Shown here piece by piece: positions 34,011 through 43,183 of a DNA stretch of 64,000 bases. Made by a program: the position numbers and the translations under genes. Within the stretch, counting starts at the first letter, position 1. Each line of letters begins with the position of its first letter. The stretch is from DATLSM01 sp049585815. GTDB lineage: Bacteria > Actinomycetota > Thermoleophilia > Solirubrobacterales > 70-9. The notes beneath the pieces are model-generated. The model worked only from the letters and a program-made list of their open reading frames with translations, was not told where the DNA came from and did not search any database. The stretch covers positions 6,490 through 70,489 of the forward strand of contig JBAVAR010000011.1 of NCBI GenBank assembly GCA_049585815.1. Reading direction: 5' to 3'.

Positions 34011-37000
34011 CCTGCACGGGATCGACAATCGGGCGACGCATGCGGGTTGCCATTCTGGGAGCCTGCCTGGCAGCGGGAGTGTCGCTGCTTGCTGCCGGGC
34101 CCGCGGAGGCGGTGCAGTGGACCCCCCACTCCTATGAAAAGAGCATTAGCGGATGGTCGGGCGGTGGTAGGAGCGTTGCGGTTGATCAGCAGAGTGGGGA
34201 CTTCTACATAGCCACAATCGAACCCGGGCTCCGTATCTACAAATTCAATGCTCAGGGTGAACCGAGCGCATTCAGCGCCCTCGGAGGGGCGAGCTATATC
34301 CAGGTTACGAGCGAAGAAGTCTGCAGCTGCAGTGAAGCTCGCGTCGTAGTTGATAATTCCGGAGGGTCAGATCAGGGGCGCATCTACGTAATCAGCAGTT
34401 GGCGTGACAAAACCTGGGCCTTCGAACCCAGCGGAACTCCGGTCGGCGGAGCCTTCCCAATAGACAGCTCTGAAGGGGAGCTGGCGATCAGCCCCACCAC
34501 CGGCAATTTCTTTGTGACCGGAACGCCCCTGCTGGAACGCGCATATGAATACAATCACGCTGGGGAAAAGACAGGCAACTACGTCGATCTCAGTACGTGG
34601 GGAAGCACCGACATGGTGCTAAGTCCGACTGGAAACTGGTACACCTACCATGGGTATCAGGAACCGCGTGGAATTCTTAAACAGAACGCGTCGGGCGAAC
34701 TAATTGAACACCTGTATTCCCAATTTTCAGAAGCCTTCAACATCAATTCGAAATCCGGCAACGTGCTCTCCGCCCGAGAAGAAGAAATTGCTGAATTTGA
34801 TCCCAACGGTAACGAATTACCGCGCTTCGAATACGAATCCGAAGGTGAAGCGAAAGCAGTCGCGGTAAACGCGGTCAACAATTACATCTATGTGCTAAAG
34901 AATTACGGCGGCAACGAGCTGAGCATCTATGCACCGGGAGCTCCAGTAACGGCCCCGTCGGCCGAAAACGAATCGCCCACGAATATCAAAGGAACGTCTA
35001 TGACGTTGCATGCCTCGGTTGAACCCGAAGGCGTGACGACGACCGAATGTGCCTTCGAATTCACAACCACAGAAGAATACGGCTATATAGATTACGAAGA
35101 ACACAGAGTGCCCTGCGAACAGGGGAAAGCAATATCCGGCAGTTCTTCCACACCTGTCAGCGCGATGATTACTGGCTTGACCCAAGGAGCCACCTACCAC
35201 ACACGCCTTGATGTCGGCAACGCAAACGGCGAATTCCATACCAGGGACGCCAAGGTGATCCCCTCCGAACCCCCGGTCATCGAAAGCCCCTACATCGACA
35301 GCGTCCATACCGACAGCGTCGAATTCCACGCTGAAATCACCCCGGAAGGGGCTCCGACCACTTTCCACGTGCTCTACGGAACGGCCAACTGCGCCGCCGA
35401 ACCCGAAGCCTGTTCCCAGACCCCCGAGACCTCCTCGATCGGAAACGGTCTACTGCCGATCGCGGTCAGCGCCCACGTGACCGGGCTGAAGCCGGGAACC
35501 ACATACCACTACATAATCGTCGCGACCAACCAGAGCGCCACCGTTGAATCGACAAACGGGACCTTCACCACGTTCCCCTATACACCGGTGCTCGAAGACA
35601 GCTGTCCCAATGCTCACGTTCGTCAACAGACCAGCGCCGCGCTGCTGCCGGACTGCCGTGCCTATGAGCTGGTCTCGGCCGGCAGGGCCGGTGGATACGA
35701 TGTCGAGTCGTTCCTCAACGCCGAACAGGAACCGTTCGGTGGCTATCCCTACGCGGAGAATCCGCCACGCGCCCTCTACGGCGTCCACGACGGAGCAATT
35801 CCCGGTAGCGGACACCCGACCAATCACGGTCTCGACCCCTACGTCGCGACCCGCGGTGAAGAAGGTTGGAGCACATCCTACGTCGGCATTCCGGCCAATC
35901 TTCCGTATTCGACTGAATCGTTCGCTTCGCCGCTGGCTGGCGCAGACTCCTCGTTGGACACGTTCGCCTTCGGCGGTCCGGGACTGTGCTCGCCATGCTT
36001 CGCGGACGGCACCACCGGCGTGCCGGTGACACTTCCCAACGGCAGCTTGGTGCAGGGCATGGCCGGATCAGAGCAGCCTGGCGCCGGCGCGAGCGCCAGC
36101 ATGCTCGTGAAGAAGCCGCTCTCCTCTGACGGCAGGCACCTGATCTTCGGCTCGGACTCCGAATTCGAGGCCGGTGCCGGAAGCCCCGCGATCTACGATC
36201 GCAACCTCACCACCGACGTCACTCATGCGGTCTCGAAGCTGCCCGGAGGCGGAAGCATTCCCTGTCTGATGGACTGCAGCTCCGACGGTCTCGCGGAGCT
36301 CGATGTCTCCAGCGACGGCTCGCGCATTGTCATCGGGCAGTTGATCTCGAAAGATGCCGCGGGCAATCGCTACTGGCACCTGTACATGAATATCGGCGAC
36401 TCTGGCCAGACGATCGACCTTACCCCTGGGGCGACGGAAGGTGCTCTCTACGACGGGATGACCGCCGACGGGTCCATGGTGTACTTCACTACGAAGAACC
36501 AGCTGACCGGCCAGGACACTGACAGCAGTGCCGACATCTACCGGGCCGACGTCACCACCTCCGGCGCGAACCTTTCGCTCGTCTCGATCGGCAGCGGCGG
36601 CAGCGGCAACTCCGAATCCTGCGAACCGCTCGGCGACTCCCAGAATGAACATTGGAACAGCGTCCAATCCACACCCAACTGCGACGCTGTCGCGGTCGGC
36701 GGCGGCGGCGGAGTCGCGGCGGCCGACGGAAGCATCTATTTCCTCAGTCCCGAACTGCTGGACGGAGGCGTCGAACCCACGGACGGCGTCGCCAACCAGC
36801 CCAACCTCTACATCTCCCGCCCCGGATCGCCCCCCAGCTTCGTCGCCACTCTTGAGTCGAGTGCCACCGGTCCGACGCCGCCGCTGGAGGAACATCGGTT
36901 CGCGAAGTACTTTGGCCCGAGCAGCAACACCCAGTTCGTCGCAGTTGACAACTCCGGCGGGCCCTCCGACGGCGACGTCTACGTCGTCAACCGCAATGAA

Positions 37001-38542
37001 CAGGTGATTCGCAAGTACGACTCCGAAGGCAACCTGGTGACCAGCTGGCAGAACAATGGCGTTTTCGATCCCAGTTTGGCGCACGAAATCGCCGGCATTG
37101 CTGTGGGAGGCCCGGAAAATGCTCTCTACGTCGCGATCGACGAAGAAGTCAACTCCGGGGAAAACCGGATATTCGAGTACGACGAAAACGGCAACCAGCT
37201 CGCGTCAACTTCAAATGTTGAAAAGGCTCCGGAACCGATCGGAATCGCGGTCGACTCGCAAGGGAATGTCTTCTACGAGGGCTACGGCGTGGTCATGCGC
37301 TGGCAGAAGGGCAAAGGATCGACTGAAATCGCTGGCGGCACTTACAACTCGCCGCCGCCGACGGGACTCGCTGTCAATCCGAGCACTGGCACTCTCTACG
37401 TGAGCTACGGCGGCCAAGAAATCTCGCGCTACGCGTTCAGCTCAGAAGGAAAGGTGATCGAACCGAGTGGCGAATGTGCGTCCCGCTGCGAACCAACGTC
37501 GACCTTTGGCGCCGGCGAAGTCTCGAACGCGAGCGGCATGTTCGTCGACCCCACCCGCGGCGAACTGTACGTCGACGAGGGCAACAAGATCATCCGCTTC
37601 CTCGGAACTGGCACCCGTGCCCCCGGGCCGGATGTTGGGGTCAAGAAGATCAACAACTCATCCTCGGTTGCGCTCAGCTCCTCCACCGATCTCTATGCAA
37701 CTAACGCCGGCTCCGAAGGTGCCGACGTGGCGGCGTTCGGCCCGATCCGCCTGGCCCCCGATCCCCGCACCGACAATCCGCTCGTGCTCGACTCCGTGAA
37801 CGAAGCAGGATCCCGGCGCACCGGTGATTTCCAGATCACACCGAATGGAGACAAGGCGGTCTTCCTCTCGACGATCGCCTACACCGGTCACGTGACCGGT
37901 CGGCGGGAGGAGGTGTTTCTCTCCGAATCGACGGGCGGGACGCTCGATTGCGTCTCCTGCAATCCGACGAATGCCCAGGCGCTCGGCGGGGCCTCGCTCG
38001 CCCGTGACGGGCTCAGCCTGACCGATGAAGGGAGGGTGTTTTTCAACTCGACCGATGTCCTCTCCCCCCGTGACTTGGATAACCGCGAAGACGTCTATGA
38101 GTGGGAGAACGGCAAGACCAGCCTGATTTCCACCGGCCTCAGTCCCTTCAACTCCACGCTGTTGACGGCGAGCGCTAACGGCAAGGATGCATTCTTCTTC
38201 ACACGGGACACTCTGGTTCCCCAGGATCAGAACGGCAGCCTCGTAAAGCTCTACGACGCTCGCGAAGGTGGCGGCTTTCCCTATACGCCGCCGCCGGTGA
38301 GTTGCAAAGCGTCCGACGAGTGCCACGGTCCCGGTACGCAGGCAGCTCCGGCACCGGCCGTCAACTCGATCACCGGCACCGGTGGAAATCACGTGCAATC
38401 GACCCACGCGCTGAAGTGCCGACACGGGCAGGTTAAGCGGCACGGCCGCTGCGTCAGGCAGCACAGGCGCGGCCACCTCCGCCATCACCGGCGCGCCAAG
38501 AGCAAGCGAGATGGCGGGCAAAGCACGGGGGGGAGGCGATGA
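34007..38542 (+). CDS. Giant exported propeller/fibronectin-like protein, cassette 2 first gene
   Basis: 1511 residues from a GTG that overlaps the previous stop (GTGA). Signal peptide (VAILGACLAAGVSLLAAGPA); propeller at about 40-305; two fibronectin-like modules (about 310-525, including ITPEGAPTTFHVLYGTANC); a Cys hinge (SCPNAHVRQQTSAALLPDCR, then AYELVSA); a PD40-like propeller interrupted at about 960-1260 by an inserted NHL-type propeller (VAVDNSGGPSDGDVYVVN, IAVDSQGNVFYEG, LAVNPSTGTLYVSYG); then CVSCNPTNAQAL, CKASDECHG and a tail with two Cys around basic residues followed by His/Arg-rich sequence. It is the cassette-2 counterpart of the 1288-residue protein. It overlaps the next gene by ATGA. 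Confidence 0.87.
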   Translation: MTCTGSTIGRRMRVAILGACLAAGVSLLAAGPAEAVQWTPHSYEKSISGWSGGGRSVAVDQQSGDFYIATIEPGLRIYKFNAQGEPSAFSALGGASYIQVTSEEVCSCSEARVVVDNSGGSDQGRIYVISSWRDKTWAFEPSGTPVGGAFPIDSSEGELAISPTTGNFFVTGTPLLERAYEYNHAGEKTGNYVDLSTWGSTDMVLSPTGNWYTYHGYQEPRGILKQNASGELIEHLYSQFSEAFNINSKSGNVLSAREEEIAEFDPNGNELPRFEYESEGEAKAVAVNAVNNYIYVLKNYGGNELSIYAPGAPVTAPSAENESPTNIKGTSMTLHASVEPEGVTTTECAFEFTTTEEYGYIDYEEHRVPCEQGKAISGSSSTPVSAMITGLTQGATYHTRLDVGNANGEFHTRDAKVIPSEPPVIESPYIDSVHTDSVEFHAEITPEGAPTTFHVLYGTANCAAEPEACSQTPETSSIGNGLLPIAVSAHVTGLKPGTTYHYIIVATNQSATVESTNGTFTTFPYTPVLEDSCPNAHVRQQTSAALLPDCRAYELVSAGRAGGYDVESFLNAEQEPFGGYPYAENPPRALYGVHDGAIPGSGHPTNHGLDPYVATRGEEGWSTSYVGIPANLPYSTESFASPLAGADSSLDTFAFGGPGLCSPCFADGTTGVPVTLPNGSLVQGMAGSEQPGAGASASMLVKKPLSSDGRHLIFGSDSEFEAGAGSPAIYDRNLTTDVTHAVSKLPGGGSIPCLMDCSSDGLAELDVSSDGSRIVIGQLISKDAAGNRYWHLYMNIGDSGQTIDLTPGATEGALYDGMTADGSMVYFTTKNQLTGQDTDSSADIYRADVTTSGANLSLVSIGSGGSGNSESCEPLGDSQNEHWNSVQSTPNCDAVAVGGGGGVAAADGSIYFLSPELLDGGVEPTDGVANQPNLYISRPGSPPSFVATLESSATGPTPPLEEHRFAKYFGPSSNTQFVAVDNSGGPSDGDVYVVNRNEQVIRKYDSEGNLVTSWQNNGVFDPSLAHEIAGIAVGGPENALYVAIDEEVNSGENRIFEYDENGNQLASTSNVEKAPEPIGIAVDSQGNVFYEGYGVVMRWQKGKGSTEIAGGTYNSPPPTGLAVNPSTGTLYVSYGGQEISRYAFSSEGKVIEPSGECASRCEPTSTFGAGEVSNASGMFVDPTRGELYVDEGNKIIRFLGTGTRAPGPDVGVKKINNSSSVALSSSTDLYATNAGSEGADVAAFGPIRLAPDPRTDNPLVLDSVNEAGSRRTGDFQITPNGDKAVFLSTIAYTGHVTGRREEVFLSESTGGTLDCVSCNPTNAQALGGASLARDGLSLTDEGRVFFNSTDVLSPRDLDNREDVYEWENGKTSLISTGLSPFNSTLLTASANGKDAFFFTRDTLVPQDQNGSLVKLYDAREGGGFPYTPPPVSCKASDECHGPGTQAAPAPAVNSITGTGGNHVQSTHALKCRHGQVKRHGRCVRQHRRGHLRHHRRAKSKRDGGQSTGGRR

Positions 38543-41355
38543 TGGCAGCTGGATCGACCAGGGAGCTCCGCCGCGCCGGGGCGACCGCGAGGTCACTACA
38601 TCCGCGAGCGCCCCGTATCCTGCGCGTGCTCAGCCTCACGATTGGTCTCTCGCTGCTGCTGGTCGGCTTCACTGTCGGCACCGCACAGGCGACCGAGCGG
38701 ATCGAATCATTCTCGACCACCACCTCGACGACGCAGGCGGGGGGGCACCCGGATCTACACACCTCGTTTTCGCTCAACAGTCCGGGACTCCCTGAGGCCG
38801 CGGAAAACGTGACCGTCGAAACTCCGCAGGGCGTGTTCGGCAACCCGAACGCGATTTCGCAGTGCGCCTCGGTGGTCTTCGCTGACGAGGAATGCGCCCC
38901 CGCGTCCCAGGCGGGTGTGATCACGGTGTACGCCCGCTATGAAGGCGATCCGAATTTTCTCCTGGGTACTGCGCCGATCTATGATCTTGTGCCGTCTGAA
39001 GGCGAAACGGCGCTGTTCGGCTTCATCGTACCGATTCTGAACATCCCGATCCAGATCCCGGTCGCGGTGCGAACGGACAGCGACTACGGATTGCGCTTCA
39101 AGGTATCCGAGATCACCCAGGTCACGCCGCTGTCGGCGGCGAATCTCACCTTCTGGGGCTTTCCAGCGGAAGCAAGTCACGAATCCGAACGCTTTCCGCG
39201 GGGAGCCAGCGGGCTACCGGCCGGGTGTGCCGGGTTGGCGAACACGAGCTGCCTCGCCAACCCCACTCCGGTCTACATCGCGATCCATCCGCTCACCGAT
39301 AATCCGACGACCTGCAATGGGCAGTCACTGATGACCACACTCAAAGTGCAGACCTATCAGGATCCCAATCACGAATCGGAAGCGCACGACGAATATCCCG
39401 CGACGACCGGGTGCGAAAAAGAGCTGTTCAAGCCGCTCCTGTACTCGCAGCCCACGAGCACCACCACCGATTCTCCCTCTGGCCTCGACATCACGCTTTC
39501 CGATACCCAGTTCCTCGGCTTCGCCGTCTCCCCTTCGGAGATCCGCGAATCAACGGTCGTTCTTCCGGCCGGCCTGACGATTAATCCGGACGCAGCCGAC
39601 GGTCAGACGGCATGCACTGATGCCGAGGCGAACTTCGAAAGCGAAGCCGCCGCATCCTGCCCTGACAGCTCGAAGATCGGCACTGTCGCGCTGCACACTC
39701 CCGCCCTCGCCGGGCCGCTCGAGGGCTCGGTCTACATGGGCGAACCGAAGCCGAACGACCAGTACCGCCTGTTCATGGTGGTCGACGGCTTCGGTCTCCA
39801 CGCCAAGCTTGTCGGCTCGGTCAGGCCTGATCCTGTCACCGGGCAGGTGTCTGTCCACTTCGAAGATCTGCCCCAGGTTCCCTTCAACGAATTTGACCTT
39901 CATCTGTTCTCCTCCGACCGGGGCCTGATGGCGACGCCGACTGTCTGCACGATCTACAACACGGAAGCGACCTTCGTGCCGTGGAACAATCTTTTGCCGA
40001 CGGCCAGTTCGAGTCAGGTCTTCGGCCTCACCGCCGGTCCCAACGGTGGGCCCTGTCCGGGAATAATCCGTCCGTTCCATCCGACCTTGGCCGCGGGAAC
40101 CACTCACTCACTTGCCGGCGGCTTCTCCAGCTTCTCGCTGAAGTTGAACCGCGAAGACGGCGACCAGTACCTCGGCAAGTTGAACTTCACCATGCCTCCA
40201 GGCCTCACCGCCAACCTGCACGGCGTCACCTACTGCCCCGAATCCGACATCACAGCTGCCGCCAACACCCTCGGCAAGGTCGAGCAGGCCGATCCCAGCT
40301 GCCCGGCCTCCAGCGAAATTGGCACTTCCAACGTCGCCGCTGGACCCGGATCGCACCCCTTCCACGCGGTGGGCAAGATCTACCTCTCCGGGCCTTTCCA
40401 GGGCGCTCCCCTCAGTCTGGTCGCGATCACTCCCGCTCTCGCCGGTCCCTATGACTACGGCACGGTGGTTGTTCGTGTGGCCCTCCACATCGATCAGCGG
40501 GATGCGCACGTGGTTGCCGACTCCGAAACGGTTCCCTCGATCATCGGCGGCATCCCGCTGCGGATGCGCGAAATCAGGGTCAACATCGAACGTCCAAACT
40601 TTATGATCAATCCGACAAACTGTTCGCCGTTCTCGGTCGCCTCACAGGGCATCGGCGACCAGGGAACGGTCGCCAACTTCAGCTCCTACTTCCACGTCAA
40701 CGACTGCTCGACCCTCCCCTTCAACCCGAAGATGACGGTCACCCAGCTCGGTGGCCATAGGTTCACCGCCCGCGGCAAGGACCCTGCCCTGCAGTTTGAC
40801 CTCAACACCACCGAAGGCGACGCCAACCTCAAATCTGTCTCGGTGACGCTGCCAAAGGCCTTTGAGATCGATCAGCGCCACCTCGGCAACCTCTGCTCCC
40901 GCTCCCAGCTTGAAAAAGAACACTGCGCCGGGCGCCAGCCGATCGGCTTCGTCAAAGACGAAACGCCGCTGCTCGAAAAGCCGCTCGAAGGCCCCGCCTA
41001 CGCGGTCTCCGGTTTCTCCAATGGCAAAAACGTCCTGCCCCACATCGCCTTCATCCTCGGCGGCCAGGTCACCGTCGTGCCCCAGGCCGAATCGATGACG
41101 CTTGGAGGCGGACGCCTCAAAACTACGGTCCCGGTGATCCCCGACGTGCCGATCGGCCACTTTCGCTTCACCCTGCTCAGTGGCGCTCAGGGCTACGTCT
41201 CAAACACCGAAAGCCTCTGCGCCGCCGATCCGGTGATCGCCGTGCAGCTGAACGGCCAAAACGGCAAGTCGATCACCCAGCAGGTGAAGACGAGGACCGC
41301 CTGCAGGGCAAAGAAGCAACACAAGCGCAAGGCAAGGCGCCACCGCCGGCGCTGA
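38539..41355 (+). CDS. Large exported multi-module protein, cassette 2 second gene
   Basis: 938 residues. The ATG at 38539 overlaps the preceding stop by four bases; a second ATG follows directly. After a basic N-terminus and a hydrophobic export segment (LTIGLSLLLVGFTVGTAQA) it reads ESFSTTTSTTQAGGHPDLHT and continues as in the 934-residue protein: EECAPASQAGV, SCPDSSKIGTV, SCPASSEIGTS, CAGRQPIGFV marking successive modules, and a final tail CRAKKQHKRKARRHRRR. Whole-length similarity and identical position after a propeller gene show cassette duplication. Binding or structural role at the cell surface is inferred. No enzyme motif is seen. Confidence 0.85.
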   Translation: MMAAGSTRELRRAGATARSLHPRAPRILRVLSLTIGLSLLLVGFTVGTAQATERIESFSTTTSTTQAGGHPDLHTSFSLNSPGLPEAAENVTVETPQGVFGNPNAISQCASVVFADEECAPASQAGVITVYARYEGDPNFLLGTAPIYDLVPSEGETALFGFIVPILNIPIQIPVAVRTDSDYGLRFKVSEITQVTPLSAANLTFWGFPAEASHESERFPRGASGLPAGCAGLANTSCLANPTPVYIAIHPLTDNPTTCNGQSLMTTLKVQTYQDPNHESEAHDEYPATTGCEKELFKPLLYSQPTSTTTDSPSGLDITLSDTQFLGFAVSPSEIRESTVVLPAGLTINPDAADGQTACTDAEANFESEAAASCPDSSKIGTVALHTPALAGPLEGSVYMGEPKPNDQYRLFMVVDGFGLHAKLVGSVRPDPVTGQVSVHFEDLPQVPFNEFDLHLFSSDRGLMATPTVCTIYNTEATFVPWNNLLPTASSSQVFGLTAGPNGGPCPGIIRPFHPTLAAGTTHSLAGGFSSFSLKLNREDGDQYLGKLNFTMPPGLTANLHGVTYCPESDITAAANTLGKVEQADPSCPASSEIGTSNVAAGPGSHPFHAVGKIYLSGPFQGAPLSLVAITPALAGPYDYGTVVVRVALHIDQRDAHVVADSETVPSIIGGIPLRMREIRVNIERPNFMINPTNCSPFSVASQGIGDQGTVANFSSYFHVNDCSTLPFNPKMTVTQLGGHRFTARGKDPALQFDLNTTEGDANLKSVSVTLPKAFEIDQRHLGNLCSRSQLEKEHCAGRQPIGFVKDETPLLEKPLEGPAYAVSGFSNGKNVLPHIAFILGGQVTVVPQAESMTLGGGRLKTTVPVIPDVPIGHFRFTLLSGAQGYVSNTESLCAADPVIAVQLNGQNGKSITQQVKTRTACRAKKQHKRKARRHRRR

Positions 41356-41452
41356 GCAGAGGGGCAAAGCGAACCTTTGAGCGTCAAAGCGGGTTTCAGC
41401 TGCTGGGACTCGCAAGCAATGAAAAGCCAGCGAGCAAGGAGCTAGAACACAG

Positions 41453-42082
41453 ATGAAGGCAAAGCTGAAGGGCAAGCTGACCTACGCCAACGTGGTCTCC
41501 ACGCTGTGCCTGTTCGTGCTCTTGGGGGGAAGCGCCTACGCGGCCCTGAAGATCCCCCGCAACTCGGTCGGCACCCGCCAGCTGCAGGCAAAGTCGGTGA
41601 CCAACGGCAAGCTCGCAAACGGCGCCGTCAACGGCGCCAAAATCGCCGAAGGATCGATCACCGGCCAAAACATCAACCTCTCTGCCCTTGGCACCGTGCC
41701 CAATGCCGCCAACGCAGTCTCCGCCCAAAACGCCAACACCGTCGATGAACACTCGGCCTCCTGCCCCCAGGGAGCGACTCTGATCAGGGGCCTTTGCTTT
41801 GACGCCCAGCCCAACCCAGCGGTCTCAACGGTCAAGGAAGCAGCCGACGATTGCGCCGCCAAGGGCGGCTACCTGCCCTCCCCGCTTGAGCTCTACTCGG
41901 TACGCGGCGTGCTCAACCTGGGCACAGGCGTCGGCTCTGATCATCAATACACCGATGAGTTCTACGGCAATACCAACGGCACCAACTACCGCACCGTCGT
42001 CGTCGACGGGACCGGGGCGATCAGTGAGTCTGAAATCAACGCCCCCTCCAAATACACCTGCGTTTATCCGCTGGTGCGGTAG
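41453..42082 (+). CDS. Exported fibre-like protein with a C-terminal Cys domain
   Basis: 209 residues. The start follows AAGGAGC and gives a short basic N-terminus plus a hydrophobic segment (VVSTLCLFVLLGGSAYAAL). Residues about 35-85 carry short repeats (NSVGTRQL, KSVTNGKLANGAVNGAKI, AEGSITGQNI) with hydrophobic residues at regular spacing, like the stalk of phage or bacterial fibres. From about 100 on is a domain with four Cys (CPQGATLIRGLCFD, DDCAAKGGYLPSPLELYSVRG, YTCVYPL) resembling a lectin-like or DUF1566-type fold. It lies 97 bases after the cassette operon and is probably co-expressed. Confidence 0.8.
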   Translation: MKAKLKGKLTYANVVSTLCLFVLLGGSAYAALKIPRNSVGTRQLQAKSVTNGKLANGAVNGAKIAEGSITGQNINLSALGTVPNAANAVSAQNANTVDEHSASCPQGATLIRGLCFDAQPNPAVSTVKEAADDCAAKGGYLPSPLELYSVRGVLNLGTGVGSDHQYTDEFYGNTNGTNYRTVVVDGTGAISESEINAPSKYTCVYPLVR

Positions 42083-42348
42083 GACGGCTCGGTAGGCGTT
42101 TTGAGGCGCCATCGCCGGAGGAAGTTCAGCTGCGAATCCAGCTGACGCGCTTCCCCGGCTGGCGATGATCGAGGAAGCAAGTTGACAGCCCCAAGGCAGC
42201 CAAGGGAGACCTCCCAACTCTCCGCGCCGGGTCCGCTCCCGGTTTCTAGCCCACCCCAAGTAGATCTGCCCCTCCTAGGTTTACGGCCTGGGGACAGAGG
42301 TCCGGGTCCTATCCTCGGCGTAAGCCCCTACCGTGAGGAGCGAAATTG

Positions 42349-42417
42349 ATGAGGAACAAGGTGCATGACCTGGCTGCTAGTGGCGACTATGTTTCACTCC
42401 GAGGAGAGACGGACTGA
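42349..42417 (+). CDS. Possible 22-residue leader peptide
   Basis: An ATG at 42349 has a good ribosome binding site (GAGGAGCG, eight bases upstream) and encodes MRNKVHDLAASGDYVSLRGE, then TD and a TGA that ends one base before the ATG of the next gene. The ribosome binding site of that gene lies within this short frame. Such an arrangement can couple or regulate translation. No attenuation-type codon run is present. Confidence 0.4.
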   Translation: MRNKVHDLAASGDYVSLRGETD

Positions 42418-42418
42418 G

Positions 42419-43183
42419 ATGCCCAAGAAGACGGTGATTGCTTTCACGCTGGCCTTGGTGGCGCTTGCGCTTGCCACCTCCGCCTATGCCCTGAAGCTGA
42501 CAGCAGGGCAGATCGTGATCGAGGCCGAAGGCGGCTTTGCCCCCTCAGCACTGCCCAAACACGAAAACGCCCCGATCACCCTGCACGGAGGTGGCAGCGT
42601 CTCGACCCTCTCCGGCGCCCTGCCGCCAATTCTGAGGACGATCACGATCGACTTCGATCGCCACGGCTCGGTCCAGACCACTGGCCTTGAAGTATGCACC
42701 TCCGCAAAATTGCAGGCGACGACCACTGCGGCCGCCCGCCACAACTGCCCCGGCGCGATTGTCGGTGAGGGCGCGGGCACCGCGACCATCGCTTTCCCCG
42801 AATCGGTCCCCTTCAGCCTCACCTCGCCCATCACGATCTTCAACGGCCCCAAAGTTCACGGCGATGACACCGTGCTCGCCCACGCCTACCTCTCCTCTCC
42901 CGTCTCGACCACCTTCATCGTCCCAATCGTGATCGAACGGATCCACGACGGCGTCTACGGCTATCGCACCAAGGGCACGATTCCCACGATCGCCGGCGGA
43001 TCCGGCATCCCAATCTCTGGCCACCTCAAGATCGGCCGGACGTGGACCTACCGGGGCAAGCACTACTCCTACGTCAATGCCCGCTGCGAAACGGGCCACC
43101 TCCAGGCTCGCGGCGAATTCGAATTCAAAGACGGCACCTTCCTTGAGGGGGACTTCCTCAAACCCTGCCGGGTTCGGGGGTAG
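42419..43183 (+). CDS. Small exported protein, last member of the surface-protein group
   Basis: 254 residues. The ATG at 42419 follows GAGGAG. Signal peptide (VIAFTLALVALALATSAYA), then a beta-rich protein with KHENAPITLHGGGSVSTL, LPPILRTITIDFDRHGSVQT, a pair of Cys (LEVCTSAKLQATTTAAARHN then CPGAIVGEG) and a final Cys pair (ARCETGHLQARG, LKPCRVRG). The Cys-to-'CP..IG.G' layout echoes the modules of the 934 and 938 residue proteins. A paralogue with the same order begins at 63290. Function unknown. Glu is mainly GAA, as in the operon upstream. Confidence 0.8.
   Translation: MPKKTVIAFTLALVALALATSAYALKLTAGQIVIEAEGGFAPSALPKHENAPITLHGGGSVSTLSGALPPILRTITIDFDRHGSVQTTGLEVCTSAKLQATTTAAARHNCPGAIVGEGAGTATIAFPESVPFSLTSPITIFNGPKVHGDDTVLAHAYLSSPVSTTFIVPIVIERIHDGVYGYRTKGTIPTIAGGSGIPISGHLKIGRTWTYRGKHYSYVNARCETGHLQARGEFEFKDGTFLEGDFLKPCRVRG

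Noticed and set aside
36068..37084. 338-codon minus-strand frame, and another at 37658-38596
   Set aside because: Both are antisense to the 1511-residue protein, whose domains and operon overlaps are clear.
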